The notes under the pieces are model-generated. The model saw nothing but the letters and a program-made list of their open reading frames with translations. It searched no databases and had not been told where the DNA came from. Of a stretch of 64,000 nt of DNA, positions 1 to 11,327 are shown one piece after another; the stretch's first letter is position 1, and every line of letters starts with the position of its first letter. This stretch comes from Myotis daubentonii (taxonomy: Eukaryota > Chordata > Mammalia > Chiroptera > Vespertilionidae). The position numbers and the translations under genes were made by a program. The stretch covers positions 44,023,341 to 44,087,340 of the forward strand of contig NC_081844.1 of the NCBI RefSeq assembly GCF_963259705.1, written 5' to 3'.

Positions 1-702
1 CCAGTGATGGAGGAAGTCAAGCTTCCCACCTGCCCTGGCCAGTCCTCAGCTCCACTCAAGGCTATAAAGTTTCAATTATAGAAGATAAATAAACCCCAGA
101 TACCTGCTTCCAGCTGGCATAGCCTCCGCTCAAGGCAGCTCTGGAAGCCTCGATTGCCAGGGGCAACACAGGCTTCAAGCCAGACCAAGGCTACAAAGTT
201 TCAATTATAGAAGTTAAATAAATCCCAGATACCTGCTTCCAGCCCGCAGGCATGGCCAGCCTGAAAACGGCCATCAGCCCCTCAGGCAGGCTGGCCAGGC
301 ACCCCAGTGGGGACCCCCACCCTGAAAGGGGTGTGACCAGCCTGCAAACAGCCATCAGCCCCTCACCCAGGGTGGCCACACCCCCATGGGGTGAGGGTCC
401 CTGCTGGGGGGCTTGGCCAGCCTGCAAATAGCCATCAATCTCTCACCCAGGCTGGCTATGCACCCCAGTGGGACCCTTCACCCTGAAGGGGCTGTGGCCA
501 GCCTGCAAACAGCCCTCAGCCCCTCACCCAGGCTGGCCACACCCCCATGGGGTGAGGGTCCCCTCTGGGGGGCTTGGCCAGCCTGCAAATAGCCATCAGC
601 CCCTCACCCAGACTGGCCAGGCACCTCAGTGGGACCCCCACCCTCATCTGGGACACCCTTCAGGGCAAACCAGCCGGCCCCCACCCGTGCACCAGGCCTC
701 TA
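1..702 (+). mobile_element. Non-autonomous Helitron (HeliBat-like), 5' end outside window
   Basis: The right end reads GTGCACCAGGCCTCTA, matching the 3' terminus of the other Helitrons here, although the final G of CTAG is missing. The body from about 240 to 690 is a GC-rich array of diverged repeats of roughly 60-110 bp built on CTCACCCAGGCTGGCCA and GGCCAGCCTGCAAA. A second internal motif (CAATTATAGAAG followed by CCAGATACCTGCTTCCAGC) occurs twice, near 75-115 and 200-242, and also in reverse in the Helitron at 51483-52041, so these two belong to one family. The short open frames inside come from the low-stop repeat sequence and are not genes. Confidence 0.75.
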
Positions 703-1164
703 TCCTATATAATAAAAGGGTAATATGCAAATTGACCCTAACAGCAGAATGACTGGGAATGACTGGTCACTATGACACACACTGACCACCAGGGGGCAGA
801 TGCTCAATGCAGGAGATGCTCCCTGGTGGTCAGTGCACTCCCACAGGGTGAGTTCTGCTCAGCCACAAGCCTGGCTGATGGCTGCCAGCACAGCGGTGGT
901 GGCAGGAGCCTCTCCTGCCTTCTCAGCAGCACTAAGGATGTCCAACTACAGCTTAGGCCTGGTCCCCGCTGGCAAGTGGACATCCCCTGAGGGCTGCCGG
1001 GCTGCCAGAGGGATGTCAGACTGCCAGCTTAGGCCCAGTCCCCCCTGGGAGTGGGCCTACGCCAGCAGGTGGACATCCCCCGAGGGGTCCCAGACCGCGA
1101 GAGACACAGGCCGAGCTGAGGGACCACCCCCGAGTGCACAAATTTTTGTGCACTGAGCCTCTGG
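703..1164 (+). mobile_element. Non-autonomous Helitron (HeliBat-like), complete
   Basis: Starts with TCCTATATAATAAAAGGGTA, the 5' terminus shared by Helitrons in this window. It ends with the palindromic TGCACAAATTTTTGTGCA stem, then GAGCCTCTGG (CTRR-type end). It sits between A702 and T1165, the A|T target expected of Helitrons, and has no target duplication. It follows the previous Helitron with no spacer. The internal open frames at 772-1156 are not supported as genes. Confidence 0.85.
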
Positions 1165-1409
1165 TATATATTTTTTTCAGATTACCTTAATTTTGAATTC
1201 ACACTTTGAATATTGAGTTCCTACCATTGATTTTAAATTCACGACAAAATTTAGTATATCTAAAGCACATATTTTATTCTCAAAACCTAAATGACAAGTT
1301 GAGAATAAAATACAAAATATTTAAATAATCAGTAAAATAGAAAACTCGATTTAGAAATGGCTGCAAAATAAATGTTTATGTCAACTCAAGTTCCATATGT
1401 TGGTAATCT
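1165..1409. other. AT-rich spacer, nothing recognised
   Basis: AT-rich sequence between a Helitron and an LTR-like block. I see no convincing open frame or repeat terminus. Confidence 0.5.
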
Positions 1410-1915
1410 TAGCAATAGGCATCTTACAAAAATGGCCATTACTCTTCATACCTCTCTAAGTCTAAACCCTTTGCAATATGACTTTGTAGTTCTTCCATCA
1501 AAAGGTGAAGTGTAATTGCCTATCCCTTGAATCTGATTTGACATTGAGACTTACTTTTGTCGATAGAATGTGGCAGAAATTATGGTATACCTGCTCTAAG
1601 TGTAGGCCTCAAAAGTCCTTTGTACTTTTGTGCTTTTTATTTGAACTCTGCTACTACCATATGAATAAGCTCTGGATGACATTACTCACTAGCCAATCAC
1701 AGACATGTGGATGTGGCTTTTCTTTACCAACCAATCCCCAGACAACCTGCCAGGTAACCACAGCCGCATAATAGATCCCAGCTGAGACTAGCAGAGCTTA
1801 ACCCCTCACATGGCACAACCATGTGATGCATCCACATGTAAGCAATAAAAATAATTGTTGTTTTACATCACTATTTTTTGGCTGATCTGTTACACAGTAA
1901 AAGTGAACTGTTATA
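1410..1915 (+). mobile_element. Old solo LTR, ERVL-MaLR (MLT-like)
   Basis: Diverged sequence with the order of landmarks known from mammalian MaLR/MLT LTRs. These are an upstream CCTTGAATCTGATTTGACATT segment, AGAATGTGGCAGAA, a CCAGCTGAGACTAGC stretch, then GCAATAAAAATAATTGTTG (polyadenylation signal) and GTTACACAGTAAAAGTGAACTGTTATAG. Boundaries are approximate. Family assignment is from remembered consensus layout, not a search. Confidence 0.6.
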
Positions 1916-2595
1916 GAAATTTGTTCTTGAAATGGGGACTTGCCATAATACTAACATAGATCTGGGGAGCTGGTTGAGGCTGGCAAAATAGAGAATAAAT
2001 TTTTAGCAGTATTTGGAACATGGTAAAAAAAAATGACCTTGGAGACAAGGAACTTGATAACCCAAATCATATATGAAATAATTGCCTCATATATTCTGAA
2101 TTTGGCTAAAAAAACAAACAAAAAACCTCAAAGGAGAATGTTGAAAGTGCCAGCTGGTTGATTATAGCTATATATGATAAAAAATGAAAGAAAGAAGAGA
2201 CTAAAAAATAACTGGTGAGTTTGCAAGTAGAATTTAGGTGGGATCAGGCTTTTGTTGATTTGAAAATTAAACTGTTCACATCAGTTCTCCTTAAGAGTAG
2301 AAGCTTCAGAGTAAACTCTGAGTTTTATGGACAAGGATCATATTAGGAAGTCTTGGTTGAGACTTCTTAATGAATGAAGTTAGTGCCTATAGACTATCTC
2401 AACTAGGAAAAAATAGTCTCTATGAACCTAAAGAGCACGGTAACCTATTCCCAAATTAGTAGTGTGTAGAGAGGAAATGCATGTTTTGAAATCAATTTTC
2501 AATGTGGCTTTTGTTAAATGGAGTGGAGTCATTCAGATTTATTTATAAGTCCACAAAGATTTTAAGGAGGTTGCATTGCTATTCTATATGATTAA
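1916..2595. other. Unassigned AT-rich interval
   Basis: No open frame of note and no repeat terminus recognised. Typical decayed intergenic sequence. Confidence 0.4.
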
Positions 2596-3141
2596 CTAGA
2601 GGCCCGGTACACGAAATTTGTACACTCAGGGCAGGGGGGCCCTCAGCCCAGCCTGCCCCCTCTTGTAGTCTGGGAGCCTTCAGGGGAGAGTCTCCCACCA
2701 CTGCTGCTGCGCTCACCAACCGTGAGCTCAGCTTCTGGCTGAGCGGTGCTCCCCCTGTGGGAGCACACTGACCACCAGGGGCCAGCTCCTGCATTGAGCG
2801 GGATTGGGCCAAAACCAGCTCTCTGATATTCCCTGAGTGCTCCTGGATTGCGAGAGGGTGCAGGCCAGCCCGAGGGACCCATTGGTGCACAATCAGGGCT
2901 GGCAAGGGACTCGGGAGGTTGGCCAGCAGGGGGAGGGGGGGCCATGGGAGGGCTCCAGGGCATGTCTGGCCTATCTCACTCAGTCCTGATCGGCCAGACC
3001 CCAGCAGCAAGCTAACCTACTGGTTGGAGCATCTGCCCCCTGGTGGTCAGTGCACATCATATCAAGCAGTTGAGAGGCCCAATGTTTTGATTGGTTGAAG
3101 AAATGACCAGACACAGCATATTAGGCTTTTATTATATAGGA
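2596..3141 (-). mobile_element. Non-autonomous Helitron (HeliBat-like), complete, antisense
   Basis: Reads CTAGAGGCCCGGTACACGAA at the left (reverse of the 3' end with its hairpin GTACACGAAATTTGTAC) and TTTTATTATATAGGA at the right (reverse of the TC 5' end). Flanked by A2595 and T3142. The internal CTGGTGGTCAGTG and CCACCAGGGG motifs are shared with the other Helitrons. The 143-codon antisense open frame inside is a product of GC-rich non-coding sequence. Confidence 0.87.
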
Positions 3142-4009
3142 TGCAACAGCAGTGTCCAAAACTGAGAGATAGCATTTCCTTTACTTTAATTGATTATATA
3201 ATTTTTGAATACCTATATAATCAAAATCTATGGCTTTATGACTTAAAGTTTATAGATTTAGAAAGATACAGTTGCTCTGGAATAGGGTTTTATGAAGTCA
3301 AAAGGTCCCTGGATTAAAAAATCTGTATTCAGGTGAGTCTGTTAGGCTTGTTCTTTTACTTAATTTTTATGAGTGCAGTTTTGAAGGAGCTTGTTTTTTA
3401 GAAATAATTTACCTATACAAATGGATTCTTCTATTTAAGAAATCTAAGTTGTTTGTTTACCTGTTTTCTTTTTATGTACTTTGGCTTGAACTAAGCAACT
3501 ATATAGTGTTAATATAGTTGTCTAGTTCTCGCTAAGAAAGGGATATAGCAGAGTCTGAAAATCCTTGTCTTTGAAATCATTTTTTTTTTTTTTTTTTTTT
3601 TTTTTTTAGTATGTAAGGAAGCTTTACCACAATTGGGTGGAGAGGATTATTCTCAAGTGTGATATGGACATTTCAGAACAAACTCAATTCTAAACTTTAT
3701 TGTCAAATTATTTCTTGGTCTTTTCAACTCCATTCAAATTATTTCTTTTTCTTTCATTTGAGCAAGGAATATGGACTTCAAATGATAGTCATCTCATGGC
3801 AAATTTGTTCTTATAAGAAAAGTGTGATATAAAAACAACTCATTGTATAGTGCTGCATTTTTGTTTTAAAGGCAACATGCATGATTGAAATCATTCTCTT
3901 ACTATTGCTTGCCTTAAAATTCTCCTTAAATTAAAATCCTCTTTTGCAGGACAAGCACATTAGATTATTACTTATGAAACATTTCTTTATATGGAAACTT
4001 ATATAAAGA
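3142..4009. other. Unassigned AT-rich interval with a poly-T run
   Basis: Contains a poly-T run of about 28 bases near 3580-3607, possibly the tail of an antisense retroelement whose body I cannot recognise. Otherwise nothing supported. Confidence 0.4.
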
Positions 4010-4262
4010 CAAATGGGATACAATGTGCAGCATGGTAACTCTAGTTAGTAATACTGTATTACATATTTGAAAGTTACTAAAAAAGTACTTTTTTCTTTTT
4101 TTAAGAGTAGATCTTAAAAGTTCTCATCAGAAGAAAAAATATTTCTAACTATATGCGGTAATGGATGTTAACTGGACTTACCCTGGTGATTATTTCACAA
4201 TATATAGATATAGCAAATCATTGTCTTGTATACCTGAAATAAATATAATGTAATATCTTCCC
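4010..4262 (+). mobile_element. Old L1 3' UTR fragment
   Basis: Sense-strand match to the 3' end of old mammalian L1s: GGGATACAATGTGCAGCATG, AGAGTAGATCTTAAAAGTTC, GTAATGGATGTTAACTGGAC and a terminal TTGTATACCTGAAATAAATA. Followed by an A-rich stretch (GGAAAAAAAAGA), the likely remnant tail. No ORF2 remains. Confidence 0.75.
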
Positions 4263-5100
4263 CCAAAGGAAAAAAAAAGACAAACAGAATGAAAGAAGAG
4301 ATGGGAAAAGGGCCTTGATCCCGAGAGTTGAACATGAAGTACTGGTTTATTTCCTCTTCTTGTTCTACCTCCCAGCAATGTTCAACTGCAACATAGAAAA
4401 AGCCCATATCTGAGTGGACAGCGTAAGATTATAACATCATTGTTTCTAAAATTCTATAGAAACAATGAGGTATAGATGTGATAGTTTACTGCTAATAATA
4501 ACCTATTATTATAAACATATGTACTATATCCAAGTATCAATGTCTCATTGTTTAAGCTCTTGACTCATTAAAATTAAAAGGGAACTATTTTTAAAATTTT
4601 ATTAGGAACTCACTGACTTCTTATCAATATTTGGATGTGGGTTTGTATTTAAATATATAGACTTAACTTGACACTTAGACTTAGCTCTTACTTTAGGTCA
4701 GACTCGGGTTTTTACTGTATTTTTGTCTTTTCCTGGAAAGACACTAGCTGATCAAGGAATCTCAAGTGTACCAATGATTTGACATTACCAACCCACCCAG
4801 AATAGTTTACCTAAGGTGTGGTTTCGGCTATCTTTCTGTTTGGATGCTTGATTTATGTTCCTGGCTATATTCATTCCCTTGGGGAACTTGGGTGTTTGGT
4901 CTGTATGTAAGGAACCTAAAACTATCACTTCATTCTAACAAGGAAAAAGTTGAAGAGACTAAAAAATCAACAACTCTTTTTGGATCCATAGAATGTAGAA
5001 GACACAGGGCAAACCACGGCTCTCAAGATTGGAGAAATGGACAGGAGAATACAAGGAGTCAGGGCTTACCAGAGCGGAGATTCACTCACTAGTGGAAACC
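4263..5100. other. Unassigned interval
   Basis: Decayed sequence. The short open frame at 4844-5092 has no recognisable domain and stops near the edge of the L1 that follows. Confidence 0.35.
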
Positions 5101-6728
5101 ACCATGGGACCAGAGCCCAGCTAGGAAAATCTGAAACGTAATTGATGAATTATTGGGCACTCAGTGTGGACAAGTCTGTGAGTTGAAAACTCCAGGGAGA
5201 CCCAGTCATGGGACAGAGGGTAGGAGTGCACAACATTGTGAGATTTACCTCCAGGATCTACACCAAGTTCCCAGAGTAAATAGCAGGCAAAAATCTCCAC
5301 AGGCTTCCAACAGAGGCAGAGAAAAATAAGCCATTTAAAAACACACCAGAGCACTCTGTTCTTATTAACATGGCTTGCCCTCAGGGGAAGCAAGTTAACT
5401 AGAGCCTGACTTCCTGGGGTATTATCAGTACCGAATTGACCTAGAGAAGAGAAATGCTCAGCCCCAGTTCACTGTAGCCATCCTGTCACATCTAATTGGG
5501 GAGAGAATTCTCAGAAACTCTTTTGAAGTTCACAGTCCAAAGGCATAAACTCAAAAAAGACTGAGACCTAATTCTAGGACCATCGAAGGCTTCCTCTCTG
5601 CCTACACCTCACCACTGAATTACTAAGGATCTATTTACAGCAATACCTTTTATCCAACACATTATGTTCAGCCATCCAGGCAAAATTACAAAGCATACCA
5701 ATTTCTACTTGAAGAGACAGAGAAAGCATCAGAAACAGACATGGCAAGGATGTCAGAATGATAAGACTGGGAATTTAAAAGAACTATAATTAACATTCTA
5801 AGGGCTCCAATGGATAAAGTAGACAATGTGCAAGAAGAGATGGGCAATGTTGGCAGAGAGATGGAAATCCTAAGAGAGAACCAAAAAGAAGAAACACTAG
5901 AGATAAACAACACTGTAACAGAAAGAATGCCTTTTTTGGTAGACTAGACATGGGCAAGAAAAGTCTCTGAGCTAGAAGGTACATCAATAGAATCCTTGAA
6001 CACAAAGAGAACAAAGATCGAAAAATAGAACAAAATACCCAAAAGGTGTAACATACGATTAATGGGAATATAGAAGGAGAAAAGAGAAGAAAGGACCAGA
6101 GAAATATTTGAAACAAAAATGACAGAGAAGTTCCCCCAAATTAATGACAGATATTGAACCACAATTTCAGGAACCTCAGAGAACACCAAGCAGAATATAT
6201 GCCCCAAAACACAACACAATGAGACAAACAAACAAACAGAAAACTTACACATAGATATATCATTTTAAATCATAGAAAATCAAGGGTAAGGAAAAAAAAC
6301 TTTGAAAAAAGTCAGAAGAAAGAAACACCTTACTTATAGCAGAAAAAGATAAGGATCACATGTGACTTCTCAGAAACCATGCAAGCAAGAAGAGAATAGA
6401 GTGAAATACTTAAAATGTTGAGGGAGAGAAACCCACCAACCTAGAAGTCTGTAACCAGTGGAGCTAGCTTTCAAAAATAAAGGAGAAATAAAGACTGTCA
6501 GACAAAATAAAAATATGGAACTTGTGTCCACTAGAGCTGCTTTGGAAAAAAGGTTTAAACAAGTCCTTCAGAGGGAAGTGAAACAATATGTATATGAAAC
6601 TCAGATCTTCACAAAAAAATGGAAAGCATTGAAGAACTAAGTGAAAAAAAATGTTAAAAATTTATTTCATATTTTATTTTATTACCGTGTACAATGTTTA
6701 TATTTAGATTTACTCAGATGCACTCAGT

Positions 6729-7196
6729 TCAGATGATCCCAATTTTATTGGCAACATCCAAAACATCATAGTCAGGAGCCAGTCAAATGTATGCCTTCTT
6801 CTCTCCACCAGGCCTGATCAGGGTGTTGACCTTGGCCACATCAATGTCATAGAGCTTCTCATCCTGTTTTATCTGTTGGTGCTTATTGCCCTTGACATCC
6901 ACAACGAACACAAGTTTATTGTCGTTGTCTGTCTTCTTCATGGCTGACTCAGTCGTCACAGAGAACTCAATGATGGCATAGTAGTCAAGCTTGTTTCTCC
7001 TGGGGGTGCTCTGCTGAGGATATTTAAGTTGCCTTTGGAGCCCCCATGTCTTCAGCAGCCAGAAGGTGGGTGATGTGCAGATATTTTTTGTGTGACTGTG
7101 GACACTTTCAGCACTGCTGTCTTTACCTTCAAAGCCCTTATTTTGACTCTGGCTTTGGGAGGGGCAGGGGATTCCTTTTTCACTTTTGGCACCATC
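6729..7196 (-). pseudogene. RPL23A: RPL23A processed pseudogene (60S ribosomal protein uL23)
   Basis: The reverse strand starts with ATGGTGCCAAAAGTGAAAAA and ends DVANKIGII followed by TGA, the known C-terminus of RPL23A. Between these, KKAYVRLAPDYD-like and [21 protein letters not shown] stretches are readable. The span (468 bp) equals the parental coding length almost exactly, with no introns, so it is a retrocopy. Damage is visible in the first half: the lysine-rich segment after GVHSH has lost bases and several arginine codons have become Trp or Leu. An A-rich tail with AATAAA-like motifs follows on the reverse strand down to about 6645. It lies inside the old L1. The 63-codon frame on the opposite strand is only its shadow. 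Confidence 0.93.
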
Positions 7197-7609
7197 TTAC
7201 TGAAAAAGATATTTTTTCTTATTCTCAATTAATCTGACAGATAACTGTTTGTTCAAAATGATATCAACAATGCATTTGATTGTGTATGTTTATATATATA
7301 TATACATGCTTATCTATACTTACATATAGTGAAGTAAATGACAGAAATGATACAAGGGATGAGAGAGAGGAATTAGTATTATTTTGTTACTATAGATTAC
7401 ACTATCTGTGAAGTGGTATAGTGTTATTTGAAAGTGGACTTCGATTAGCTGTAAATGTAATTACTAGTACAAACTCTAGGGCACTATTTAAATTTTTAAA
7501 AAATTAAAGTAAAATCCACATGTTAAGAAATAAGAGAAAAGAGAATCAAATAAAGTGCTCAATTAAAACCACAGAAGTCATAAAAAGAATGGAAGACAAA
7601 AGTAAGACA

Positions 7610-7859
7610 AAGAATAAGGGCAATTGCCCTAACTGGTTTGGCTCAGTGGATGGAGCGTCAGCCTGAAGACTCAAGGGTCCCAGGTTCGATTCCGGTCAAG
7701 CGCATGTACCTTGGTTGTGGGCACATCCCCAGTGGGGATTGTGCAGGAGGCAACTGATCGATGTTTCTCTCTCATCGATGTTTCTAACTCTCTATCCCTC
7801 TCCCTTCCTCTTTGTAAAAAAAATCAATCAAATATATTTAAAAAAAGAATAAGGGCAAT
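7610..7859 (+). mobile_element. Ves SINE with 15-bp target-site duplication
   Basis: SINE body 7625-7844. The tRNA-derived head has an A box (TGGCTCAGTGG) and a B box (GGTTCGATTCC), the pol III internal promoter. It is followed by the Ves tail (GATCGATGTTTCTCTCTCAT, CTCTCCCTTCCTC) and an A-rich end. Flanked by identical AAGAATAAGGGCAAT at 7610-7624 and 7845-7859, showing L1-type target-primed insertion into the old L1. Confidence 0.95.
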
Positions 7860-8010
7860 AAATAGAAAACAGTAACTAATATGGTAGATATTAATCCAAG
7901 AATATCAACAATCACTTTGAATGTCAGTGGCCTAAATGCACCAATTAAAAAACAGAGATTGTCAGAGTGGAGAAAAATATATGTGCTAACATCTCCTTGT
8001 ATTACTGGGA

Positions 8011-9263
8011 AATGGCAAATCTAAAACAAAATTCAAGAGATTCAGATTTGAATAAGTTTCCAATTTAGTTTGGAAGAGAAAATAAACCTTTTTAGAATAC
8101 TTTTCCAAAATTTAAAATTGTGGGTTAGTGAGACTCATGTAGCATAAAGAAGTACTGGGGAATGTAAATGCGGAGAATTCAACCATCAGATCTGTCTTGA
8201 GAGTAAAAGGTTTTGTTAAGAGCACAGTGAATAAAAACTAGGACTTTGGCAGAGAAGAGGGGCGAGAACATTTTATATCAGAGAACGGTAGTGGAAAGTT
8301 GCATGGACTTCCATGATGAAGAGAACAAATTTTCCTAATCAACCATAAGCCACTGCTGGCTTTCTAGCAGCTCTGTGATATTTTCAATATGTTTTCCATG
8401 AAGCAATAATTCAATGGAGTGAACAAGCTGGGATGTAGGGAGAATTTTAGGAAGGAGGGAGCTACAAGTGGGAAGAATAATTTGAAAGCTGTTGTAGCAG
8501 GTAGCCAAGCAAGCTTGAGAGCATGCACCCACCAGGCTATTGGTAGAGAAATAGAGGCATCAAAGGATAATCTTTAGCAATGACTTACCTGTGTTGATCA
8601 CCTGAAACTTTCTGAAGTTCCCATGGATTTCAGTTTCAGTTCCCATAAAATTTTCAATGAACATTGACTTACAAGGTTGACATAGGTTGACAAGGTTCTT
8701 TAATGTTTTAAAACGCAATATATTTCTAAGGGAGATAGTTTGAGGAATACTACTTTGCATGCCAATAATGGGGTTAAAGGAACATGATCAGGTTAGAAGT
8801 TGTCCACTAAACTCATTATCTTTAATTGACTCATCATGACGTGACAATACCTGAGATCAATTTTCCCTCACAAGGTAAAGCTTCTGCATATATGGGTTTG
8901 ATTGGAAAGCTCTGGGTTAGATAGGTTTATAGGTATCATTTTCAGAGAAGAACGGTCAAACTGTCCAAATTGATCCCTAACCAAATGCTGTTGTCCATAT
9001 CAGGGTAGACATATGTGATCACCACGGTTTGGAAAACAACCTGAAATGCTCAAGATAAATAAGTTAATTGAGGAAACCAAATTTGTTGGCAGGAATAAAT
9101 TCAAGATTTATAAAATGATGAATAGCCTAGAACCAGGATTTATCTCTAAAATTAGAATCCATAGATGAAAAGCAGAGGTGAGATGATAAGTTTATGGTTT
9201 TTTTTGATATCATGAAACCTTTCTGATAATAGTTTTGTAAATTCTTGTTACCATTTTTAAAAA
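8011..9263. other. Unassigned interval
   Basis: No supported gene or repeat. The antisense open frames of 65-66 codons at 8335-8532 and 8560-8760 have no recognisable domain. Confidence 0.4.
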
Positions 9264-9506
9264 ATATAGTTTCTTTGCCCTAGCTGGTTTGGCTCAGTGG
9301 ATAGAACGTCAGCCTGTGGACTGAAGGGTTCCGGGTTCAATTCTAGTCAAGGGCACATGCCCAAGTTGCGGGCTCAGTCCCCAGTAGGGGTGGGCAGGAA
9401 GGAGCTGAGCAATGATTCTCTCTCATCATTGATGGTTCAATCTCTCCCTCTCTGTTCCTCTCTGAAATAAATAAAAATATTTAAAAAATAAAAGATATAG
9501 TTTCTT
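9264..9506 (+). mobile_element. Ves SINE with 12-bp target-site duplication
   Basis: Body 9276-9494: A box TGGCTCAGTGG, B box GGTTCAATTCT, Ves tail and A-rich end. Direct repeats ATATAGTTTCTT lie at 9264-9275 and 9495-9506. More diverged than the copy at 7625. Confidence 0.93.
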
Positions 9507-11060
9507 CACTTATAATAGTTCTGATTGTCCTCAAATATAACCTCTATCTATTTAAGAAAACACACTGAGGCAAACAACACACCAGTATGAGAAACCTCTT
9601 AACAATTTGGAAGGTTGCAAGTTATGGTTACAGACAGTGCAGGTTTGGTGCCATCTGGGAATAACTGTTTGTATGAAAGCTATCTTTTTTTCTACCCAGG
9701 GTGCTTCTGTATTGTTTTACATTTTATTTTTCATTTACAGTTTACATTCAATACTCTCTTGTTTAACTTTCATGTGCACAGCATAGTGGTAGATGATCAC
9801 ATGCTTTAGAAAGAGATCCCCCAATATTGCCAGTACCCACTTGGCACCATACATGGTTATTATTTTCACTTTTTTTTTTTTTGGACATCACTAGTCACTC
9901 ATTTTTTTTCTCAGCAAATAATCTTATCTTTGAATTATAATGGTTTTCCAGAAAGACAGGCTATGCCAGGATTGAGGAGGCAGAAGATGGTAGCTTGTGT
10001 TCCACATGGAGATTTAAATATGTCTGAATGTGAGAACAGGCATGAATACAGCTGATTCACAGTCCCCACTGAACTGAAACCTGTCCACTAGTATCCAGAT
10101 TTGTGCCTCGTTTTCAGATAATAAGGAAAAGGATTTGGATGCTTCTTCGGTTAAAATGATAAAATGAGGTAAACTGTAAATTCATTCCTTTTTCCCTGTG
10201 GTTTTGACTGAGCTGCATCATCAATGTGTTGATAGATTGTCATTACCTTGCCATGACACTAATATGAGCTTTGTTAAGTGTCACATTAGCTGCTTCTGGC
10301 TTGCTCATCAGTTCTTGGTCTTAGTTTATATGCCACGGATGGGTTCGTTGGTTTGAGTACAAATACTTTCGCAGGAGGGAGATCAGCTCTGTTGAAAGGC
10401 AGGAAACAGCTCATGATCACTCATCCACAGAATTCTCCCTTAAACGTCCAAACCTGAAAATCCCTGATTCTGCTCCTGTTTCATCAAATTTACATGCAGT
10501 TTCATCAAATTTACATGTTGGTTCTCTATTTTCTCTTTTGTTTGTGTAGAAGCATCTGTGGCTTCTCTGCTCGTGCCAGGGGTTCATCTCCCCACTCCCA
10601 GCACCAACAGGCATAACCAGACTTCCCAACCAGTAAAAGCTCTCATCCCAAACTGGGTTGTGATTGGGCACAGAAGACTGTCACAGACAAGTCACAGCTA
10701 TTCCCTGCCCTTGTTTTGTATGGTAATAACATAAGCGAGAAGCAGAAGAGTTTTCAAGATAACCTGTTACTGCTCCACAATTTCTCTGAGACCTCCTTAA
10801 ATTTCAAAGGCAGACAAATGTATAATATGTTTTAGAAACATGTCTAGCAAAATATATTTGTAGTGTTTATATTTTCTGCTTCCAGAAATACATTCCACTT
10901 ACCTCGAGAATTGCCACAAATGAAACGGCTTATTCTCCACAGTGAAGAATAAATGAAGCATTAATATAAACAGATAACTATAAGTTTAAACAAATACTCT
11001 AGAAGGAAAGTAAGGAAGACAAGTAAGGGGAATCTCTATTTTTGCTCTTCCTACTAGAGA
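9507..11060. other. Unassigned interval with a 21-bp tandem duplication
   Basis: No gene is supported. A near-exact 21-bp duplication (TTTCATCAAATTTACATGYWG) occupies 10479-10520, inside an 84-codon antisense open frame that has no recognised domain. Confidence 0.4.
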
Positions 11061-11327
11061 GTCTAGCACTGTGATTTTCAACCGGTGTACCTCACAAATT
11101 TTTTAAACATTCAATATCTGACTATTTAGTCAGGGGCACTCACCTCAGATTGTAAAAAAAATGACAACAGCTAACACAACAATAGCCATCCATTGTGAAT
11201 GAATCAAATTTCCCCCTATTTTTTGTCAGGTCAGCAAAAAAACAACAACACTTTTTAGTGTGCCACAAAATTTTAATAGTTTCTGTGTGCCATGAGATGA
11301 AAAAGGTTGAAAATCGCTGGTCTAGCA
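11061..11327. mobile_element. Non-autonomous hAT MITE, complete, 8-bp TSD
   Basis: Element 11069-11319. Terminal inverted repeats: left CTGTGATTTTCAACC; the right end reads GGTTGAAAATCGCTG, whose complement is CAGCGATTTTCAACC. Perfect 8-bp target duplication GTCTAGCA at 11061-11068 and 11320-11327. No transposase is encoded; the small open frames across it are incidental. Confidence 0.92.

Larger units (their letters stand above)
5100..8010 (+). mobile_element. Old L1 (5' region, ORF1 and ORF2 start), degraded and interrupted
   Basis: Runs in sense orientation from an L1 5' region through an ORF1-like segment (about 5690-6620, broken by many stops) into an ORF2 start near 7905-7970. There the frame reads ITLNVSGLNAPIKKQRLSEW, the N-terminal endonuclease start typical of L1 ORF2. 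Two later insertions split it: an RPL23A processed pseudogene (about 6645-7200) and a Ves SINE (7625-7844). No intact reading frame survives. Confidence 0.7.

Noticed and set aside
468..1156. Overlapping frames of 72-118 codons at the left edge
   Set aside because: All within two Helitrons and their tandem repeats.
2579..3010. 143-codon antisense frame
   Set aside because: Lies within a non-autonomous Helitron and has no domain; GC-rich, stop-poor sequence.
7046..7237. 63-codon sense frame
   Set aside because: Shadow of the antisense RPL23A processed pseudogene.
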